Source: Haloferax sulfurifontis ATCC BAA-897 (GTDB lineage: Archaea > Halobacteriota > Halobacteria > Halobacteriales > Haloferacaceae). Taken from it: a DNA stretch of 64,000 nucleotides. The notes beneath the pieces are model-generated. The model worked only from the letters and a program-made list of their open reading frames with translations, did no database searches and was not told where the DNA came from. The stretch covers positions 1-64,000 of the forward strand of contig NZ_AOLM01000019.1 of NCBI RefSeq assembly GCF_000337835.1, in the 5' to 3' direction. This document shows positions 14,866-23,250 of the stretch, piece by piece; the stretch's first letter is position 1, and each line of letters opens with the position of its first letter. The position numbers were made by a program, and so were the translations under genes.

Positions 14866-15315
14866 TACTTTTTCAGCGAACTAACTCGTCGAGCATCTCG
14901 TGTACCTCGCGCTACGTCCGTTTGGTTCGGATTACAAACTGGGGTCACTTCGACTCGGGCGCTCCGACGCCGTCGCTCGGGAATACAAGGAGCACCCTCG
15001 GGAGTTACCCGATGAGTGGCTGTACGGCTCGGCCGCACCGTCATAGCGGTTCCGACGACGGCGTCGACCCCGAGGTCGGCGACATCACCTACTACGCGCC
15101 GTGGGGGAACCTCGCGATATTCTATCGGGAGTTCGGCTACGCGTCCGGACTCGTCAAACTCGGGCACATCGAGGTTCGGGAACCGAACGACTCGAAGACC
15201 TGGACGGAGAGACCACCGTCAGCATCGAACTCGCGGATGGGCCACCGTCCTGACGCCGGTCTCTCCGACCGAACCCGACGCCGCGGCCCCGCCGACCCAA
15301 ACGCCGTGGCGTCGG
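14866..15315 (+). other. Decayed DNA between the att remnants and the permease gene
   Basis: Roughly 450 bp with no intact gene. A 48-codon fragment without a good start (14903-15046, reading YKLGSLRLGRSDAVAREY and ending GSAAPS) looks coding in composition but matches nothing I know. It is followed by a recognisable broken cyclophilin-like gene at 15050-15253. The stretch is best read as eroded remains of genes disrupted by earlier integrations. Confidence 0.5.
15050..15253 (+). pseudogene. Cyclophilin-like fold protein, truncated and frameshifted
   Basis: The fragment VGDITYYAPWGNLAIFYREF continues GYASGLVKLGHIEVRE, a signature of small bacterial/archaeal cyclophilin-like proteins. After REP the frame is lost, but a -1 shift restores ERLEDLDGETTVSIELADG, the usual family C-terminus, ending at TGA 15251-15253. 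The N-terminal half and start codon are missing. It lies immediately beyond the att remnants, so a past integration or excision event probably destroyed it. Confidence 0.65.
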
Positions 15316-17493
15316 CTAGAACGTCAGCCGTTCGAGCAGTCGCTGTGCGAATCCCGGTCGGCGCGAGTCGTGCGGATAGACCGTAATCGTCGTACACCGC
15401 GGACTCGGGGCGGTCGGTCGGCCGGCGAAGCGGACGTTCCGAAGCCCGCGGTCGGGGGCGCGACGGACCACCACGTCGGGGCGGGCCGGTCGCCCGCCGT
15501 CCGTTCTGAGCGGCGTGGTACGAACCGGGACCGAAAGCAACGCCGAGAGTTCGGTCTGATACTCGCCGACCGTCCGTTCGTGCTGTTCGGTCATCTCCGG
15601 GTTCGGCGGGTGTTGGAGCAACAGTTCACTCGCGTTGGCGGCGGCGACGGCCGCCGCGACGCTGACCGCCCGCGGTGGGTACGGCCCGCCGTCCCCGGAG
15701 AGAACCACCCGTTCCGGGCTGTCGTAGCCGAGGTTATCGACCAAGAGCACGTCGCAGGGCGCGTGGCGAACGACCCAGTCGATAGGGTCGCCGAACAGCC
15801 GCGAGCGGAGCCGAAGCGGCTCGTGTTCGGCCACGACGGCGTCGACCCCGCGGCCGCGCGCGAAGTTGACCACCGCGTGTTTCGTGTCGTGGCTCACGAT
15901 TTCGTCGGCCTCGACGGCGACGTCCAGTTCCGCCGCGAGCGCCTCGATTCGCGCCTCGTACGAGCGGTCCGCGGGCGACTGCGCCGTGACGGCTTCGGTG
16001 AGCGGGACCTGGTCGGGCACCTCCTCGAAGCGGACGACGACGACGCGGCCGTCGTCGGGGCGAACGAGATCCGCGGCGACGGCGACGAGCGACCGCTCGC
16101 GCCTGTCGTCGAGGTCCTTCGTGAGCGCGACGAGCACCTCGCGGGGAGGCTCGTCCATCGCCGATTCCGTTCGGCTGAGGGCGCTCTGTCCGACTTGTCG
16201 GCGAACGGCGTCCGTGACGACGCCCTCGCGGCTCACCCGCGGCCGGGCGTAGAGCACGTACCAGACGACGCTCCCGAGCGTGATGGCGACGGCCCCGAGC
16301 AGGGCGGTCGAGCCCATCTGCGTCAACAGGAGCGCCGCGGTGACGGCGCCGAACGCCTGGAGCCACGGGTACAGCGGCGAGGTGAACTCGGGGTCGTACT
16401 CCGCGTTCCCCTCGCGGAAGGCGACGACGGCCACGTTGATGAGGCCGAACACCAGAATCTGGAATGCGCTGGCGAGTTTCGCGATATCGAGAATCGGGAC
16501 GAACGCGATGAGCACCAACAGCACGGCACCGGTGAGCGTAATCGAGGCGACGGGCGTTCCGAACCGCTCGCTCACCGCCGAAAAGGACGGCGGCGCGAGC
16601 TTGTCCCGGCTCATGGCGAAGGGGTACCGCGACGAGGAGAGCACGCCCGCGTTGGCCGTCGAGACGAGCGCGAGGATGGCCGCGAGGATGACCACGACCA
16701 CGCCGAACTGGCCCAGCGTCGCCTCGGCGGCGACCGCCATCGGCGTGAGCGACCCGGCGACGCTCCCGGGGTCGGTGACGCCGACTAGCACCGCCACGAT
16801 GGCGACGTACAGGACCGTCGTGAACGCGAGCGAGCCGAGGATACCCAGCGGGATGTTCCGGCCCGGATTCTCGACCTCCTCGGCGACGCTCGCGACTTTC
16901 GTCACGCCGGCGTAGGAGACGAACACGAGGCCGGTCGCGGCGAGGAGACCGCCGAGACCGGCGTCGAAGAAGCCGGCGTAGTTTGCCTGCTGGACGCTGG
17001 GTGCGCTCCCCGCGGCGAACCAGCCGAGGGCGGCCAGCATGACGACGACGATGCCGACCTGCAGGCGCCCCGTCTGCTTCGCGCCGACGACGTTGACGAG
17101 TATCAGCACCGCCGCGACACCCAGCGCGACCGGCCGAAGCGGGAGGTCGAACAGGAGAAGCAGATACGGGACGCCGCCGACCAGCGCGAGCGCGCCCTTG
17201 AACGACAGGGAAAACCACGTGCCGACGCCGGCGACGGTCCCGAGCAACGGACCCATCCCCCGCTCGATGTAGATGTACGTCCCGCCGGCTTTCGGCATGG
17301 CGGTCGCCATCTCGGACTTCGACAGCGCGGCCGGCACGACGAGCAGGCCCGCGAGGGCGTAGGCGACTATCACCGCCGGGCCGGCGACTTCGAGCGCCAG
17401 CGCGGGCAGGATGAAGATGCCACTGCCAATCATCGCACCGATGCTTATCGCGAAGACGGACGGCAGACCGAGGTCGCGTTCCAACTCCTTCAT
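15316..17493 (-). CDS. APC-family amino-acid permease fused to a universal-stress-protein region
   Basis: 725 residues. Residues 1 to about 420 form a 12-helix APC transporter: IGAMIGSGIFILPALA is the first-helix substrate motif and an EEVENPGRNIPLGI loop follows. From about 450 the protein is soluble, with a Usp-like domain (VLVALTKDLDDRRERSLVAVAADL ... HAPCDVLLVDNLGYDSPERVVLSGDG) and a further, weaker Usp-like repeat. Such fusions are frequent in haloarchaea and may couple uptake to ATP or stress sensing. Its start overlaps the stop of the RCK-type gene upstream by 4 nt, so the two are co-translated. Substrate unknown. Confidence 0.88.
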   Translation of the reverse strand: MKELERDLGLPSVFAISIGAMIGSGIFILPALALEVAGPAVIVAYALAGLLVVPAALSKSEMATAMPKAGGTYIYIERGMGPLLGTVAGVGTWFSLSFKGALALVGGVPYLLLLFDLPLRPVALGVAAVLILVNVVGAKQTGRLQVGIVVVMLAALGWFAAGSAPSVQQANYAGFFDAGLGGLLAATGLVFVSYAGVTKVASVAEEVENPGRNIPLGILGSLAFTTVLYVAIVAVLVGVTDPGSVAGSLTPMAVAAEATLGQFGVVVVILAAILALVSTANAGVLSSSRYPFAMSRDKLAPPSFSAVSERFGTPVASITLTGAVLLVLIAFVPILDIAKLASAFQILVFGLINVAVVAFREGNAEYDPEFTSPLYPWLQAFGAVTAALLLTQMGSTALLGAVAITLGSVVWYVLYARPRVSREGVVTDAVRRQVGQSALSRTESAMDEPPREVLVALTKDLDDRRERSLVAVAADLVRPDDGRVVVVRFEEVPDQVPLTEAVTAQSPADRSYEARIEALAAELDVAVEADEIVSHDTKHAVVNFARGRGVDAVVAEHEPLRLRSRLFGDPIDWVVRHAPCDVLLVDNLGYDSPERVVLSGDGGPYPPRAVSVAAAVAAANASELLLQHPPNPEMTEQHERTVGEYQTELSALLSVPVRTTPLRTDGGRPARPDVVVRRAPDRGLRNVRFAGRPTAPSPRCTTITVYPHDSRRPGFAQRLLERLTF

Positions 17494-17912
17494 ACGGCCC
17501 CCGCGAGCGTGCCCGAGAGGACGGACGTCGCACAGACCGGCTTGTGGCCGGCGTCGGCGAACATCTCGAAGCGGTCCGGCGTGTTGACCAACACGACGAC
17601 GCGTTCGACGTCGAAGCGGGCCCGGACGAGTTGGGCGATAAGCAGGTTGCGGCTGTCGGACGCCGTGGCGACGACCACCGTCGACGCGGCCGCGACGCCG
17701 GCCGCCTCCAGCGTCCGGACGTCCGCCGGGTCGCCTCGCACGCCGTCGATTTCTGACCGCTCGTGGAATTCGTCGATCACGTAGACGGCGCGACCGGCCG
17801 CCTGGAGATGTCGGGCGATGGCAGAGCCGAGGTGTCTGCCGCCCAAGACGTAGTAGATACTCTGTTTACAGTCCGTGAGCCGCTCGTCTACGACGGATGG
17901 ATTCGACGTCAT
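17490..17912 (-). CDS. TrkA-N (RCK) nucleotide-binding protein, permease partner
   Basis: 140 residues forming one Rossmann domain: YYVLGGRHLGSAIARHLQAAG (a variant of the GxGxxG loop), VYVIDE, then GDPADVRTLEAAGV and TVVVATASDSRNLLIAQLVRARF. RCK domains bind NAD(H) or ATP and gate ion channels and transporters. Encoded just before, and overlapping by 4 nt, an APC permease with a Usp tail, it is probably a regulatory subunit. No TrkA-C domain is present. Confidence 0.82.
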   Translation of the reverse strand: MTSNPSVVDERLTDCKQSIYYVLGGRHLGSAIARHLQAAGRAVYVIDEFHERSEIDGVRGDPADVRTLEAAGVAAASTVVVATASDSRNLLIAQLVRARFDVERVVVLVNTPDRFEMFADAGHKPVCATSVLSGTLAGAV

Positions 17913-18155
17913 GTGTGTGCTGATTGTGGAGTCGGCGTTCGTCCGACCGTGTGTATCAGCTCCTCGGTGACGGAAGGCCTTAAACTAGCGCACTATTTTG
18001 ACGGGTCGTCAAATAAACAGCCTATAACGATTAATCTGTCATTTCAGTTCGGGTGCCTCGTCGCCGTCGTCGATGACGGCGATAACGGCGACGACCGCAC
18101 AGAGCGCGGGTATGGAACAGACTGATAATCACGCCGAGTCCAGAGTAGGTCACGT

Positions 18156-18635
18156 ATGAAAGACGGTGAGTTAGACTCGACAGACAAGCGCATCCTCTAC
18201 TATCTCCAGCAGGACGCCCGGGGAACGTCGTCCAGCGACATCGCGGAGAAACTCGGCCTCTCGTCGAGCACCGTCAGAACGCGGCTCAACAGACTCGAAG
18301 ACACCGGCATCGTTCGCGGCTATCACGTCGACATCGACTACGACCTCGCGGGCTACCCGCTGTACACGAAGATAATCTGTACCGCGCCCGTGCCCGAGCG
18401 CTCCGCGTTGGCGAACCGGGCGCGCGACGTCCACGGCGTGACCGCGGTTCGAGAGATAATGACCGGCGAGCGGAACGTGTACGTGAACGCCATCGGCAAG
18501 GACCACGACGACCTCAATCGCATCAGCGAGGAACTCGACCGAGTCGGACTGGTCATCGTCGACGAACAGCTCATCCGCGACGAGTTCGTCTGCCCGTATC
18601 ACGGGTTCCTCGACGAGGACGGCGCTGACCAGTAG
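18156..18635 (+). CDS. Lrp/AsnC family transcriptional regulator
   Basis: 159 residues. An N-terminal winged helix (LDSTDKRILYYLQQDARGTSSSDIAEKLGLSSSTVRTRLNRLEDTGIVRGYHVDIDY) is followed by a ligand-sensing RAM-like domain (CTAPVPERSALANRARDVHGVTAVREIMTGERNVYVNAIGKD). It diverges from the permease/RCK pair across about 240 bp, so it may control that operon in response to an amino acid; this is inference from position. Confidence 0.85.
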   Translation: MKDGELDSTDKRILYYLQQDARGTSSSDIAEKLGLSSSTVRTRLNRLEDTGIVRGYHVDIDYDLAGYPLYTKIICTAPVPERSALANRARDVHGVTAVREIMTGERNVYVNAIGKDHDDLNRISEELDRVGLVIVDEQLIRDEFVCPYHGFLDEDGADQ

Positions 18636-18694
18636 GCGACCAGTATACCGCCGGTGGCGACGACGCGGCGGCGACCGGGCCGCCGCAGGGGCGC

Positions 18695-19132
18695 TCAAAA
18701 CCCGATGTGCGACGTCGAACTCGGGATATCGTCGTCGTCATCGTCCTCGTCGTCCTCGCGCGCCGCGCCCGCGGAGAGATAGGTGTACTCGTCGTCGGTC
18801 AGGAAGACGCCGCCGTCGGTGACCGTGATGTCCACGTCCGGCAGGCTGGTGCCCGCCGCCTCGCCGTTTTCGCACGCGCCGGAACAGGCGTCGAACATCG
18901 ACCCGTGTTTCGGACAGATAATCTCGCCGTCGCGCATCGCCGCGCCGGTCCCCCGGTCGAACCGCTGGTTCTCGTGGGTGCAGGTGTTCGGCCACGCTTC
19001 GATACCCGGCTCGTCGTCGCACCGAACGAGAATGAGCTCCTCCGGCCGCGAATACGCGTCCTCCGCGGTGAACAGATACGACCCGTTTTCGGGGACCTCG
19101 TCCACGGCCGCGACTCGGGTTCCGTCGACCAT
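18695..19132 (-). CDS. Rieske [2Fe-2S] ferredoxin-like protein
   Basis: 145 residues. The cluster ligands are Cys51 and His53 (NTCTHENQRF) and Cys73 and His76 (ICPKHGSMFD), the classic CxH...CxxH pair. Two extra Cys at 83 and 87 are not ligands in the standard scheme. There is no membrane anchor or Tat signal, so this is a soluble Rieske ferredoxin of the type that feeds electrons to oxygenases or reductases. A long acidic tail (EDDEDDDDDDIPSS) fits a halophile. Confidence 0.87.
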   Translation of the reverse strand: MVDGTRVAAVDEVPENGSYLFTAEDAYSRPEELILVRCDDEPGIEAWPNTCTHENQRFDRGTGAAMRDGEIICPKHGSMFDACSGACENGEAAGTSLPDVDITVTDGGVFLTDDEYTYLSAGAAREDDEDDDDDDIPSSTSHIGF

Positions 19133-19225
19133 CGGACACAGTTACCGACCGAGCGGAAAAGTAGCTACCGGCGACGCCGCGGCTGGCCCCGCGTCGAGGA
19201 GCGAACCCCGAGCCGAGGCCGCCGA

Positions 19226-19342
19226 TTACGCCGAGGTAAACCGATTCCACACCGCGCGACAGTCGCTACAGAGGAACCCAGTGAACTCGTCTATCGCGTG
19301 CCTTCGGACCGTCGTGTCTCGTCCGCACCGTTCACACCACAT
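19226..19342 (-). CDS. 38-residue zinc-finger microprotein
   Basis: A short complete frame, ATG at 19340-19342 to TAA at 19226-19228. Two CxxC pairs (CERC and CSDC) are separated by about 19 residues, ending AVWNRFTSA. It is shorter than most gene-calling thresholds. Haloferax is known to make many such one-domain zinc microproteins, some important for growth phenotypes. It lies in its own gap between the Rieske gene and another small gene on the same strand. Confidence 0.65.
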   Translation of the reverse strand: MWCERCGRDTTVRRHAIDEFTGFLCSDCRAVWNRFTSA

Positions 19343-19450
19343 ACCCACTCGTTCGGGAGACTGTCGTATTGTTATGAAGCTCATAGTCGCTGACTCGACG
19401 CTCGACGCGACTCGGAGCGACAGCCCGACCCGAACCGGCGGGCGGCCGGT

Positions 19451-19660
19451 TCAGCGGTTCTCGTCGAGGTCCACGCCGCAGACGCCCGCCTCGTCGCCCA
19501 TCTGCTCTACGCCGGACGGGAACCGTCCGAGCTCCCAGACGGGGTCGTGGCCGGTCTCGGCACGGTGGTCTTCGATTCGGAGGCGCGCGTCCGCGAGCTT
19601 CGAAAAGCGCTCTTCGAGTCCGCACGTCGGACAGGAAACCGTCGCACGAGGAGTCGACAT
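19451..19660 (-). CDS. Small Cys-containing haloarchaeal protein
   Basis: 69 residues beginning MSTPRATVSCPTCGLEERF. One CxxC pair sits near the N-terminus and a single Cys near the C-terminus (AGVCGVDLDENR). The middle (KLADARLRIEDHRAETGHDPVWELGRF) is helical and contains His residues that might complete a zinc site. The frame is open to 19819, but protein-like sequence starts at 19660. Function unknown. Confidence 0.65.
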   Translation of the reverse strand: MSTPRATVSCPTCGLEERFSKLADARLRIEDHRAETGHDPVWELGRFPSGVEQMGDEAGVCGVDLDENR

Positions 19661-19748
19661 CAGTCGAACCGAACACGGCAGTCGAGATAGTTCCGTCGGG
19701 TCCGTCCGCCGAGGACGAGTAAAAAAAGCGGTCGCTGGCGCGCGGTGG

Positions 19749-20324
19749 TCAGCCCATGACGAGGCCCATCCACCGGTTGCGCCGCACGAACTCCATGTTT
19801 TCGAGGTAGGCGTCGACACCGAGGATACGGCCCGCGCCGAACGCGCCGAGGCCGAACAACAGTACCGCGTAGACGATGTGGTCGTCGACGACCCAGCCGT
19901 GGGCCAGCGGCAGTCCGGCGAGGATCCCGCCTTCGAGCGCCGCCGCCCAGTAGAACAGCATCATAATCGCGCCCCAGAAGGCGCTGAATCGGACGAACGC
20001 GCCGAGGATAATCGCCAGCCCGGCCAGCGTCAGACCCCACATGTTCAGCATGTCGATGAGGGGACTGCCGGCCATCGAGCCCCACAGGCCCATCAGGGGG
20101 TTCCCCTCGGGGATTCCGTTGGCGAGAAAACCCGCCGCGGTCCAGTTGTTCGAGGGGTCCGCATCCAGGTAGGTTACGAGCTTCGTGACGCCGCCTTGGA
20201 ACAGCGTCCACCCCATCACCACTCTGAGCAGGAACAGCGAGTAGCCGACCCAGCGCTCCGAGTAGTCGAACCGCACCGGCCGCCCGAACAGTTCCGTCTC
20301 TAGTGTACGGCTATCGGTTGACAT
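19749..20324 (-). CDS. DoxX/DoxD-like membrane protein
   Basis: 191 residues with four to five membrane helices. RVVMGWTLFQGGVTKLVTYLDA is the DoxX first-helix signature, followed by a MWGLTLAGLAIILGAFVRFSA helix and an ALEGGILAGLPLAHG loop. The DoxD relatives are subunits of thiosulfate:quinone oxidoreductase; most haloarchaeal DoxX proteins have no proven role. It diverges from dph5, with an A/T-rich promoter region between. Confidence 0.82.
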   Translation of the reverse strand: MSTDSRTLETELFGRPVRFDYSERWVGYSLFLLRVVMGWTLFQGGVTKLVTYLDADPSNNWTAAGFLANGIPEGNPLMGLWGSMAGSPLIDMLNMWGLTLAGLAIILGAFVRFSAFWGAIMMLFYWAAALEGGILAGLPLAHGWVVDDHIVYAVLLFGLGAFGAGRILGVDAYLENMEFVRRNRWMGLVMG

Positions 20325-20440
20325 ACGGAGGTAATATTTTCCGTCAAACTACAATAGTGTGTTGGGTAATCTCACGCAATGGGGTCGGCCGTCTCACCGG
20401 AGGTCACGCCGCTTATCACCGCCCGCGACAGAACACGGGC

Positions 20441-21250
20441 ATGCTCACGTTCATCGGACTCGGCCTGTACGACGAGCGCTCCGTCACCGTCGAGGGGCGC
20501 GAGGCGCTCGCGGACGCCGACTGCGCGTTCGCGGAGTTCTACACGAGTCACCTCGTCGGCGCGACCGTCGAGGAACTCGAAGCCTACCACGACATCGACA
20601 TCGAGGTCCGCGACCGCGCCGGCGTCGAACAGGACCCCGGGCCGATACTCGACGCCGCGGAAGACGAACACGTCGCGTTTCTCACCGCCGGCGACACGAT
20701 GATTTCGACCACCCACGTCGACCTCCGCCTCCGCGCGGAAGACCGCGGCATCGAGACGCGACTCGTTCACGGCGTGACCGCCCAGTCCGCCGCCAGCGGC
20801 CTGACCGGACTCCAGAACTACCGCTTCGGAAAGGCCGTCACGCTCCCGTTTCCGTACGTCCACGGCGGCGACCCGGTGCCGAAAAGCGTCGTCGACTCGC
20901 TCGAAGCGAACCGCGACCTCGGACTGCACACGCTCGTCTACCTCGACATCAAGGTCGACTGGGAGGGCCGCCGCGGCGTCGAGGTCGACGGCGACCAGTA
21001 CATGACCGCCGACTACGCGGCGGAGTTGTTCGCCGAACACTGGGGCGGCGACGCCCTCGGCGTGGCCGTCTGCCGGGCGGGGAGTCCGGACCCCGTCGTC
21101 GCCGCCGACCGCCTCTCGGCGCTCGCCGAGCGCGACTTCGGCGACCCGCTCCACATGCTCGTCATCCCCGGCGAGATCCACCACGTCGAGGCCGACGCGC
21201 TCTCGGCGCTCGGCGGCGCGCCCGAGGAACTGTTCGACGACGAAAACTGA
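20441..21250 (+). CDS. dph5: Diphthine synthase
   Basis: 269 residues with the SAM-dependent tetrapyrrole-methylase fold. It starts MLTFIGLGLYDERSVTVEGREAL, with AGDTMISTTHVDLRLRA, HGVTAQSAASGLTGLQNYRFG and a C-terminal MLVIPGEIHHVEADAL. Dph5 trimethylates the modified His of elongation factor 2 in the diphthamide pathway. The ATG at 20441 is chosen because it begins the conserved first strand. Confidence 0.93.
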   Translation: MLTFIGLGLYDERSVTVEGREALADADCAFAEFYTSHLVGATVEELEAYHDIDIEVRDRAGVEQDPGPILDAAEDEHVAFLTAGDTMISTTHVDLRLRAEDRGIETRLVHGVTAQSAASGLTGLQNYRFGKAVTLPFPYVHGGDPVPKSVVDSLEANRDLGLHTLVYLDIKVDWEGRRGVEVDGDQYMTADYAAELFAEHWGGDALGVAVCRAGSPDPVVAADRLSALAERDFGDPLHMLVIPGEIHHVEADALSALGGAPEELFDDEN

Positions 21251-21270
21251 ACGCGACTCCGACGGCGGTC

Positions 21271-22182
21271 TCAGTCGAGCCCTAACTCGCTTCTGAGGTC
21301 GTACTCGTCGCCGGTCACCATGTAGAGCACGTCCTCGATGACGGTGAGGAGCTCCGGCACCTCGTGGACGACGAGGTAGGTGATTCCCACGAGCGCGACG
21401 ACCGCGAGCCCTTGGCTGATGATGCGGTCGGAGATGAAAAACGACACCATGTACGGGTCGGACGACCCGAAGAGGAACAGAATCTCGTCGACGAACAGGT
21501 GGAAGTACTGGTTGCCGACCGAGATGGCGATGAACGTCGTCCGAAGCAGGTTCAGCGCGTAGATGATGGGGACGGCGATGGCGAGCCCGCGGAGCTTCCG
21601 GCGCATCGGGGCGTCGACGGCGGCGATGAGGCCGGCGAAGATGGCGATGCTCCCGAGGCCGGTGCAGGCGAGGACGACCGAGATTTCGATTCGGTGGGAG
21701 CCCTGCATCCAGAGGAACGTGTTCAGGTACCCCTGGTCACCGACAATCATCTGCGGCGCGTAGCCGAGCGACTCGATGAGAAAGCGCGTCTGCGCCGCGA
21801 CGGTCTCCATGAGGACGCCGCGAGGCGCGGGAACGGTCGCCCCGAGGAGCGTAAACGCGGGAATCGTCTCGAACGGGAGATAGACCACGCCCATGGCGGC
21901 GACGGCGCGCGAGAGGACGAACAGCGTGTCGCGGCCGTTGTAGAGGAGCCAGCCGGCGTACAGCGACGCCGGGACGGCCGCGATGGTCAATAGGCCCTCG
22001 ATGTAGCTCTTGTGGACGAGCGTGAAGTGCGGGATGAGCTGGAGCCAGAAGAGCGCGAACAACACCCACGCGGCAGTCATCACCCGTCGCCCGAGCTCGC
22101 GGTCCCGCCCGTGTGCGACCGCGCCGGCGACGAAGGTTCCGATGGCCACCCACGCGAGGGCGTCGGAGAGGAGACCGGGCAT
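21271..22182 (-). CDS. artA: Archaeosortase A
   Basis: 303 residues with about eight membrane helices. The transpeptidase-like residues are Cys173 (LACTGLGS), Arg214 (LLRTTFI) and Arg253 (SDRIISQG), positions I recall as the functional ones of the Haloferax volcanii enzyme. ArtA cleaves the PGF-CTERM tail of the S-layer glycoprotein and other surface proteins and leads to their lipid anchoring. The start at 22182 (MPGLLSD) leaves out an Arg-rich extension that looks non-coding. Confidence 0.93.
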   Translation of the reverse strand: MPGLLSDALAWVAIGTFVAGAVAHGRDRELGRRVMTAAWVLFALFWLQLIPHFTLVHKSYIEGLLTIAAVPASLYAGWLLYNGRDTLFVLSRAVAAMGVVYLPFETIPAFTLLGATVPAPRGVLMETVAAQTRFLIESLGYAPQMIVGDQGYLNTFLWMQGSHRIEISVVLACTGLGSIAIFAGLIAAVDAPMRRKLRGLAIAVPIIYALNLLRTTFIAISVGNQYFHLFVDEILFLFGSSDPYMVSFFISDRIISQGLAVVALVGITYLVVHEVPELLTVIEDVLYMVTGDEYDLRSELGLD

Positions 22183-22335
22183 ACGTATTGGATGTGGTGG
22201 ACCGATTAAATCCCTTGTCGTTCCGTACGCCGACTTCCGGTGCGTGCCGGCGGCCTGAACTCGCGGCACCGCGGCTGTGGGGTCAGTCGACGGCGATAAG
22301 AAACCGAGACGTCGGGGCGTCGGAACCGAGGCCGG

Positions 22336-23115
22336 CTATTCCGGCGACTCGAAGTCGGCCGGGATGACCTCGATTTCGTGACCGTCGGGGTCTTTCGTGA
22401 ACGCGAACATGTCGTCGCAGGACTCGGGGTCGCGGTAGTCTTCGGCCTCGCGCTCCATGAGCGTCTCCCAGTAGTCGTGGAGGTCGTCGGCGCTGACGGC
22501 GAGGTGGCCCCACGCGTCGCCCATCTCGTAGCTCCGGCCGTCGTAGTTGTAGGTGAGTTCGACGGCCATCGCCTCTTCGGCCGCGCCCTCGGGCTTCATG
22601 AAGTAGTTCGCGAACGTGTCGGACTCCCAGCGGCCGGTGTGCTCGTAGCCGAACTTGCGAGTCCAGAAGCCGAGCGCCTCGTCGGCGTCCTCGACGCGAA
22701 TCATGGTGTGGTCGAGGCTCCACTTCGCGCCGTGGTCGCGCTTGACGATTTCGACCTCGTGGCCGTCGGGGTCCTTGACGAACGCGTAGCGGCCGCCGCA
22801 GGACTCGGGGTCGCGGTAGTCCTCGACGCCCTCGTCCATGAGCTGTTGGTAGGAGGATTCGAGTTCGTCCTCGGGGACGCGGACCGCGATGTGGCCCCAC
22901 GCGTCGCCCATCTCGTAGGTGTTGTCGCCGTGGTTGTAGGTGAGTTCGAGGACCGCGCCCTCCTCGTGGAGGTCCTCGGGACCGAGGTAGACGTTGGTGA
23001 ACGTGTCGGCCTCCCAGCGACCCTTCTCCTCGTAGCCGAGGTGGGTCGTGTACCAGTCGAGCGACTCCTCGAGGTCTTCGACGCGAATCATCACGTGGTC
23101 GAGGGTTCCGGACAT
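22336..23115 (-). CDS. Tandem glyoxalase I-like (VOC) protein
   Basis: 259 residues made of two homologous VOC domains (about 4-125 and 131-252). Each starts LDHVMIRVED / LDHTMIRVED and contains YEMGDAWGHIAV / YEMGDAWGHLAV and DYRDPESC...KDPDGHE(V/I)E. The conserved His and Glu positions suit metal binding as in lactoylglutathione-lyase-type glyoxalases, but haloarchaea lack glutathione, so a different thiol (such as gamma-glutamylcysteine) or a methylglyoxal-related role is likely. The methylglyoxal synthase gene at 58723 is in the same window. Confidence 0.85.
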   Translation of the reverse strand: MSGTLDHVMIRVEDLEESLDWYTTHLGYEEKGRWEADTFTNVYLGPEDLHEEGAVLELTYNHGDNTYEMGDAWGHIAVRVPEDELESSYQQLMDEGVEDYRDPESCGGRYAFVKDPDGHEVEIVKRDHGAKWSLDHTMIRVEDADEALGFWTRKFGYEHTGRWESDTFANYFMKPEGAAEEAMAVELTYNYDGRSYEMGDAWGHLAVSADDLHDYWETLMEREAEDYRDPESCDDMFAFTKDPDGHEIEVIPADFESPE

Positions 23116-23250
23116 ACCCGAGTGATGTGTCGCGCCGGCGAAAAACGTACCGAACGCGGAACCGACCGTCGATGGTTATCACGCGCCGTCTACCGGTGTT
23201 TTCGGTCCGTTGCGTGGTGCATAAGTACTCCCCGAAGGTACGATTCAGCA

